64,000 bases of DNA from Parazoarcus communis SWub3 = DSM 12120. Lineage in GTDB: Bacteria; Pseudomonadota; Gammaproteobacteria; Burkholderiales; Rhodocyclaceae. Position 1 is the first letter of the stretch, and every line of letters begins with the position of its first letter. The notes beneath the pieces are model-generated. The model was not told the DNA's origin. It did not search any database and saw nothing but the letters and a program-made list of their open reading frames with translations. The stretch is from positions 62,001 through 126,000 of the forward strand of contig NZ_QKOE01000009.1 in the NCBI RefSeq assembly GCF_003226565.1, read 5' to 3'. This document shows, piece after piece, positions 60,541 to 64,000 of the stretch. The translations under genes were made by a program, and so were the position numbers.

Positions 60541-61713
60541 ATGTCGGACGTCTGCCTTCCTGTTGATAGCGTTCTGCCTGATTTTGACGGCGGCGGTATT
60601 CATGGTCTTGCCAACAGTCTTGCAAACTGGTTGGCCGAGCCTGGGCAAGCGCCCGCCTTTCTCCTGGATCGTGATGATCCACCACAGCGCTCCATCGTGC
60701 TGATCGTGATCGATGGTCTGGGCGATGGCTTTCTGCAGCGGCACGGACAGGGTAGCCATTTGTTGCGATATCGAAGTCGCCGGCTGACTTCGGTGTTCCC
60801 CAGCACAACGGCCAGTGCGGTGACGACGCTGATGACCGGGCTGTCACCGGCCGAGCACGGCCTTAATGGCTGGTATATCCACGATCAACGCTTTGGTGGC
60901 GTCATCCTGCCATTGCCGCTGCAATTGCGCGCGGGCGGGCCCTTGCGGGCACCGTTTCTGACCTGGCGGTTGTTTCCTTATCGGTGCATGTTTGCGCAGT
61001 CGCAGTTGCCGACAAGCTTCGTTTCGCCCGCGGAGATCGCGTTCTCGCCGTTTTCCAGACGCCATGCACGCGGCGCGCTCATTCGCGGCTATGACGGGCT
61101 GGACGGCTTCAGGCAGCAGATCTGCGCGGCAGTGGCGGCACAAGGAGCCCGAGGCTTTGTTCATGCCTACTATGCCCGGTTTGATGCCATGAGCCATCAC
61201 TTCGGGCCCGATGCACCCGAAGTGATCGAGGAGTTCTGGCGTATCGACCGCTGCCTTGGGGCGGTGTTCGACGAGTTGTCCGGTCTGGGCACCGAGGTCT
61301 GGCTGACGGCGGATCACGGGTTCATTGATGCGCCTGAGTCCCGGCATGTGCATCTCGAAGACCATCCCGAGCTGGCGACCATGCTGAATGGACCCTTGTT
61401 TGGCGAACGCAGGGCGGCATTCTGCAAAGCGCGTGAGGGGGCGGAAGACGAGTTGCTTGCCTATGTCAGTACACGCCTTGCAGGCAAGGCGGTTGCGGCA
61501 GCGTCGCCGTCGTTGCTGGAGGCCGGATTGTTTGGCCCTGGTAAGCAGCATAAGCGCTTGCCTGAACGGCTGGGATCGCATGCGATCCTGATGGAACCGG
61601 GCTGGACGCTCAGCGACTCTCTTCCCGGAGAAAAGTCGCACTCGATGAAGGGTGTTCATGGCGGGCTGAGCGCGGATGAGATGTGGGTTCCGCTGGTTCA
61701 GCTACGGCCTTGA
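60541..61713 (+). CDS. Alkaline phosphatase-superfamily protein (nucleotide pyrophosphatase/phosphodiesterase-like)
   Basis: A 390-residue protein: SIVLIVIDGLGDGFLQRHGQ with the first metal ligand, SVFPSTTASAVTTLMTGLSP with the catalytic Thr region, VHAYYARFDAMSHHFGPDAP with Asp and His, WLTADHGFIDAP and a late His (MKGVHGG). This is the metal site order of type I phosphodiesterases. No signal peptide, so a cytoplasmic enzyme. The substrate is unknown. ATG 60541 or 60532 could be the start. It lies directly after the tRNA terminator and probably has its own promoter. Confidence 0.87.
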   Translation: MSDVCLPVDSVLPDFDGGGIHGLANSLANWLAEPGQAPAFLLDRDDPPQRSIVLIVIDGLGDGFLQRHGQGSHLLRYRSRRLTSVFPSTTASAVTTLMTGLSPAEHGLNGWYIHDQRFGGVILPLPLQLRAGGPLRAPFLTWRLFPYRCMFAQSQLPTSFVSPAEIAFSPFSRRHARGALIRGYDGLDGFRQQICAAVAAQGARGFVHAYYARFDAMSHHFGPDAPEVIEEFWRIDRCLGAVFDELSGLGTEVWLTADHGFIDAPESRHVHLEDHPELATMLNGPLFGERRAAFCKAREGAEDELLAYVSTRLAGKAVAAASPSLLEAGLFGPGKQHKRLPERLGSHAILMEPGWTLSDSLPGEKSHSMKGVHGGLSADEMWVPLVQLRP

Positions 61714-62015
61714 GTGTTCGGCAGATGGTTGCTAAAAGCGTGCCCCAGAAGGCTGCCGCCCTTGGCTTGGACTGATATGGTGTCACCGTGCAGTCATTGT
61801 TCGATCATCTGCCGGACATCTGAGGAACCTATCGTTCTGTCCATATGGGAGGGACGATATGGAACGAATGCTGTTGAATTGTTCAGCCTTGATCACGCAT
61901 TTGAGGGGGCTCGTTCCCGCTTTGAACACCTGGTTGGATGGCTGTTTCCCTTTGCCTGAGGGGGACATCCAGCTGTGCTACATCGTCGACGCCTGCGCCG
62001 ACGACGATGGACGCT
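61714..62015. other. Gap between phosphodiesterase-like gene and DUF1178 gene
   Basis: 302 bases between convergent genes. A short open frame from 61859 has no recognisable product or ribosome site. I see no hairpin with T run. Confidence 0.35.
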
Positions 62016-62459
62016 TCAGTGCAGATCCTCACTGGGCGGAACGGGCAGCACCATGATGCCTTCTTCGAGCAGTTCGCTCAGTTCATCGGCGGATGCGGCG
62101 CCCCGGATGCTGCGGGCCTCGATTTCGCCATGGTGAATCTTGCGGGCTTCCTCGGGAAAGCGTTCGCCGACGTCCTCGGCGGTGCTGGCCAACTGGCGCA
62201 GGGCGGCGAGCAGACGGGCAGCCTGGTCGGACGTTACCGCGGGCACAGCGGACTCTGAAGATGCCGTTTCCGGCGGCGGTGCTGGCGTATGGCTGCCCGT
62301 CTGCACATATGGGGCGCTGGGCAGGCGGCGTACCTCGCTGCTACCGCACACCGGACAGCTCACCAGGCCAAGCGCGTGTTGCCGTTCGAACTCGGCTGAC
62401 GACGCGAACCAGCCTTCGAAGCGGTGCGTATTGTGGCAGTGCAGGTCGAATACGATCAC
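62016..62459 (-). CDS. DUF1178 family protein
   Basis: A 147-residue protein: MIVFDLHCHNTHRFEGWFAS with its conserved Cys/His, a zinc-ribbon-like CPVCGSSEVRRLPSAPYV, a proline-rich linker, then a helical C-terminal domain (FPEEARKIHHGEIEARSIRG). The family is widespread in proteobacteria and has no assigned function. It lies 58 bases downstream of the DnaJ-like gene on the same strand. Confidence 0.92.
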   Translation of the reverse strand: MIVFDLHCHNTHRFEGWFASSAEFERQHALGLVSCPVCGSSEVRRLPSAPYVQTGSHTPAPPPETASSESAVPAVTSDQAARLLAALRQLASTAEDVGERFPEEARKIHHGEIEARSIRGAASADELSELLEEGIMVLPVPPSEDLH

Positions 62460-62517
62460 GGTCGGGGTCTCGCTGGGCAGCAGGTGTGTGGGTCGGCTGA
62501 GGTCAGGCGTGTTGGAG

Positions 62518-63528
62518 TCAGAGCGGTGGGAGCCATTGATGTTCCCAGGTGTCGAGCTCCGGTAACAGCATGTGTTGATCCTGCGTCAGTCGGCCCTGTA
62601 TCGCACGATAGAGCTCGATGACTGACTTGTCGGAGGTGGGGGCCGGTGTCACGGGATTCAAGGACACGCACAATGCGCCGGCGGCAAAACCACTGCGTGC
62701 CGGCAACCCTGCGCCTTCAATGCGTACCGTGCGTGGCGCTGCAGAGCCCGCTTCGATGTTCAGTGTATGTGGCTCGGAGGGGCCGGGAACCCTGATCTGC
62801 CCTCCGCCCAGTAGCGTGAAGATTGACACGGGTCGCTCGATGACCACGTCTCGTCCGATCACACGATACAGGGGGTGGGGGCGCAGGCGGATACGTAGTA
62901 GCAGGTCGCCGGGCAGGCTGCCAGCGTCGCTGGCGGGCTCGCCTTCGCCTTCGAGGCGCAGCAGGTCGCCCTCTGCGATACCGGGCGGAATTCTCACTGT
63001 CAGGGTGCGGTGTCCGACGATCTGACCACTGCCATCGCAACAGGTACAGGGTGCCCGGTTGCTGTAGCCACGGCCATTGCAGACCGCGCAGGGGGTCAGT
63101 CCGTTTGCAGTTCGGATGCGACCCGAACCGTGACAGTCGGGGCACAGGCGGCTATGTGCCCGTGTTTGCCAGCCGCTTCCGTCACAGTCGCTGCAGGGAC
63201 TTGGGATATCGAATACCAGGCTGGCCTCGCCACCCAGTACTGCCTGCTCAAGATCGATCTCCAGGTCACGTCGACGATCCGCTGCACGAGGCGCCGATGT
63301 GGCATGTCCGGCGTCTTGAGTTGAGGGGAGTGGGGTATCGGCCTCGAACGACTCAAGCAGGCTATCGTGTGCGGCACGCAGACGTTTGAAATGCTCCAGC
63401 GCGGCAGGGTCCGGATTACGGTCGGGGTGCCAACGCATGGCCAGGCGACGGAAGGCACGCTTGATCGATGCCTGTGTTGCGCCAGGTTCCAGTTCAAGCA
63501 ACGAGAAGGCTTCGGACTCATTCACCAT
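62518..63528 (-). CDS. DnaJ-like co-chaperone with zinc-finger domain
   Basis: A 336-residue DnaJ paralogue. J domain at about residues 5-65 with the HPD triad (RRLAMRWHPDRNPDP), a zinc domain with CxxCxGxG-type repeats (CSDCDGSGWQ, CPDCHGSGRI, CAVCNGRGYS, CCDGSG; the fourth repeat reads CTCCDGSG) and two C-terminal substrate-binding beta domains. The Gly/Phe-rich linker of true DnaJ is replaced by a short polar linker. dnaK and grpE are not nearby, so this is a secondary co-chaperone. Start ATG 63528, with an alternative five codons earlier. Confidence 0.9.
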   Translation of the reverse strand: MVNESEAFSLLELEPGATQASIKRAFRRLAMRWHPDRNPDPAALEHFKRLRAAHDSLLESFEADTPLPSTQDAGHATSAPRAADRRRDLEIDLEQAVLGGEASLVFDIPSPCSDCDGSGWQTRAHSRLCPDCHGSGRIRTANGLTPCAVCNGRGYSNRAPCTCCDGSGQIVGHRTLTVRIPPGIAEGDLLRLEGEGEPASDAGSLPGDLLLRIRLRPHPLYRVIGRDVVIERPVSIFTLLGGGQIRVPGPSEPHTLNIEAGSAAPRTVRIEGAGLPARSGFAAGALCVSLNPVTPAPTSDKSVIELYRAIQGRLTQDQHMLLPELDTWEHQWLPPL

Positions 63529-63633
63529 GGGGCCCTCGAGCAATGCTGAGCCGGCGTCACATGCCTGTCTGTTGCGCGGAAAAATGCCGAAGGGCTGGGC
63601 AGACAGGGCGCGGTGTGCGAGAATCCGCGTCCC

Positions 63634-63718
63634 GCCCGGGTGGTGAAATTGGTAGACACAGCAGACTTAAAATCTGCCGCCGCATGGCGTACGGGTTCAA
63701 TCCCCGTCCCGGGCACCA
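63634..63718 (+). tRNA. tRNA-Leu (TAA)
   Basis: 85-nt class II tRNA with a long variable arm (CGCCGCATGGCG) and encoded CCA: acceptor GCCCGGG/CCCGGGC, anticodon stem GCAGA/TCTGC with TAA in the loop. Confidence 0.97.
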
Positions 63719-63766
63719 GCATCGCGACGATGCGCGCATCACTGGCATGTGGCGGCATGGCCGGTT

Positions 63767-64000
63767 TCAGCGGTTGTTTTCCGGCAGGACGATGTTGACC
63801 TCGAGCACTTCGTAGTTGTCCTGCTTTTCGAGCTGCACCTTGATATCGTCAGGATTCACCGAGACGTACTTGGAGATCACCTCGATCAACTCGCGCTGCA
63901 GCGCCGGCATGAAGTCGGGCTGTGCCGACTTGCCGTCACGCTCGTGAGCGATCAGCAGCGACAGCCGGTTCTTGGCGATCTCTGCCGTGTTCTTTTTTTC
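63767..64000 (-). CDS. minE: Cell division topological specificity factor MinE, N-terminal end missing
   Basis: 77 residues are visible, cut by the window edge at the N-terminal side: [39 protein letters not shown] and [20 protein letters not shown], ending in VLPENNR. This is MinE, which displaces MinC-MinD from mid-cell and drives Min oscillation. Full MinE is about 85-90 residues, so only about ten are missing; minD should follow upstream outside the window. Confidence 0.95.
   Translation of the reverse strand, partial: EKKNTAEIAKNRLSLLIAHERDGKSAQPDFMPALQRELIEVISKYVSVNPDDIKVQLEKQDNYEVLEVNIVLPENNR

Overview
The window looks like a chromosomal segment of a betaproteobacterium, most plausibly order Rhodocyclales (Azoarcus/Thauera/Aromatoleum-like). 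The reasons are the gene orders rpmF-plsX-fabHDG-acpP-fabF, rpoE-rseA-rseB-rseC-mucD and lepA-lepB-DUF4845-rnc-era-recO-pdxJ-acpS-nagZ-uvrC, a monomeric NADP isocitrate dehydrogenase, an NnrU-type protein, and GC-rich codon use. The genus is inference; no 16S gene is present.

Layout. 1-5.7 kb: end of an FtsX-type permease gene, rmuC, moaA, a small unknown gene and a Lon-like protease. 5.7-18.4 kb is the accessory stretch. It holds a minus-strand set (lipoprotein, thioredoxin, ArsP/DUF318-type permease, ECF sigma factor, ruined arsH), a plus-strand pair (MBL-fold protein and ATP-grasp-like protein), a minus-strand relic of three unknown genes with their own terminators, an AT-richer single-gene AAA ATPase + TOPRIM/DUF4435 protein that I read as a fused PARIS-type anti-phage system, a metallophosphoesterase, a fragment duplicated from tRNA-Asn, a HigB/HigA-like toxin-antitoxin pair and an IS3-family transposase scrap. 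Two tandem tRNA-Asn genes (18.4-18.65 kb) close it and are the likely integration target.

18.7-30 kb: aminotransferase, uvrB, LMW phosphatase, rne (with a long untranslated region facing rluC), rluC-HAD-Rieske, an RsmI-like methylase and Maf, then YceD-rpmF. 30-36 kb: the fatty acid initiation and elongation operon plsX-fabH-fabD-fabG-acpP-fabF, then YgfX and convergent nadB. 37.8-42.2 kb: envelope-stress operon rpoE-rseA-rseB-rseC-mucD plus a glutaredoxin-like gene; sigma E, its anti-sigma factor, RseB and a periplasmic protease form one regulatory circuit. 42.3-45 kb: a large minus-strand protein with a duplicated sensor module and a CheW domain. 45.4-56 kb: the lepA-to-uvrC housekeeping run, with a vapBC toxin-antitoxin module inserted between recO and pdxJ.

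56-60.1 kb: nnrU and icd on the minus strand lie between uvrC and pgsA. 60.1-60.5 kb: tRNA-Gly, tRNA-Cys, tRNA-Gly behind a consensus promoter. 60.5-64 kb: a phosphodiesterase-like gene, DUF1178, a DnaJ paralogue, tRNA-Leu and a minE cut by the window edge.

The best candidates for something unusual are the fused AAA/TOPRIM protein at 13655-15745, the MBL/ATP-grasp pair at 9364-11714 and the duplicated-sensor CheW protein at 42330-44993.
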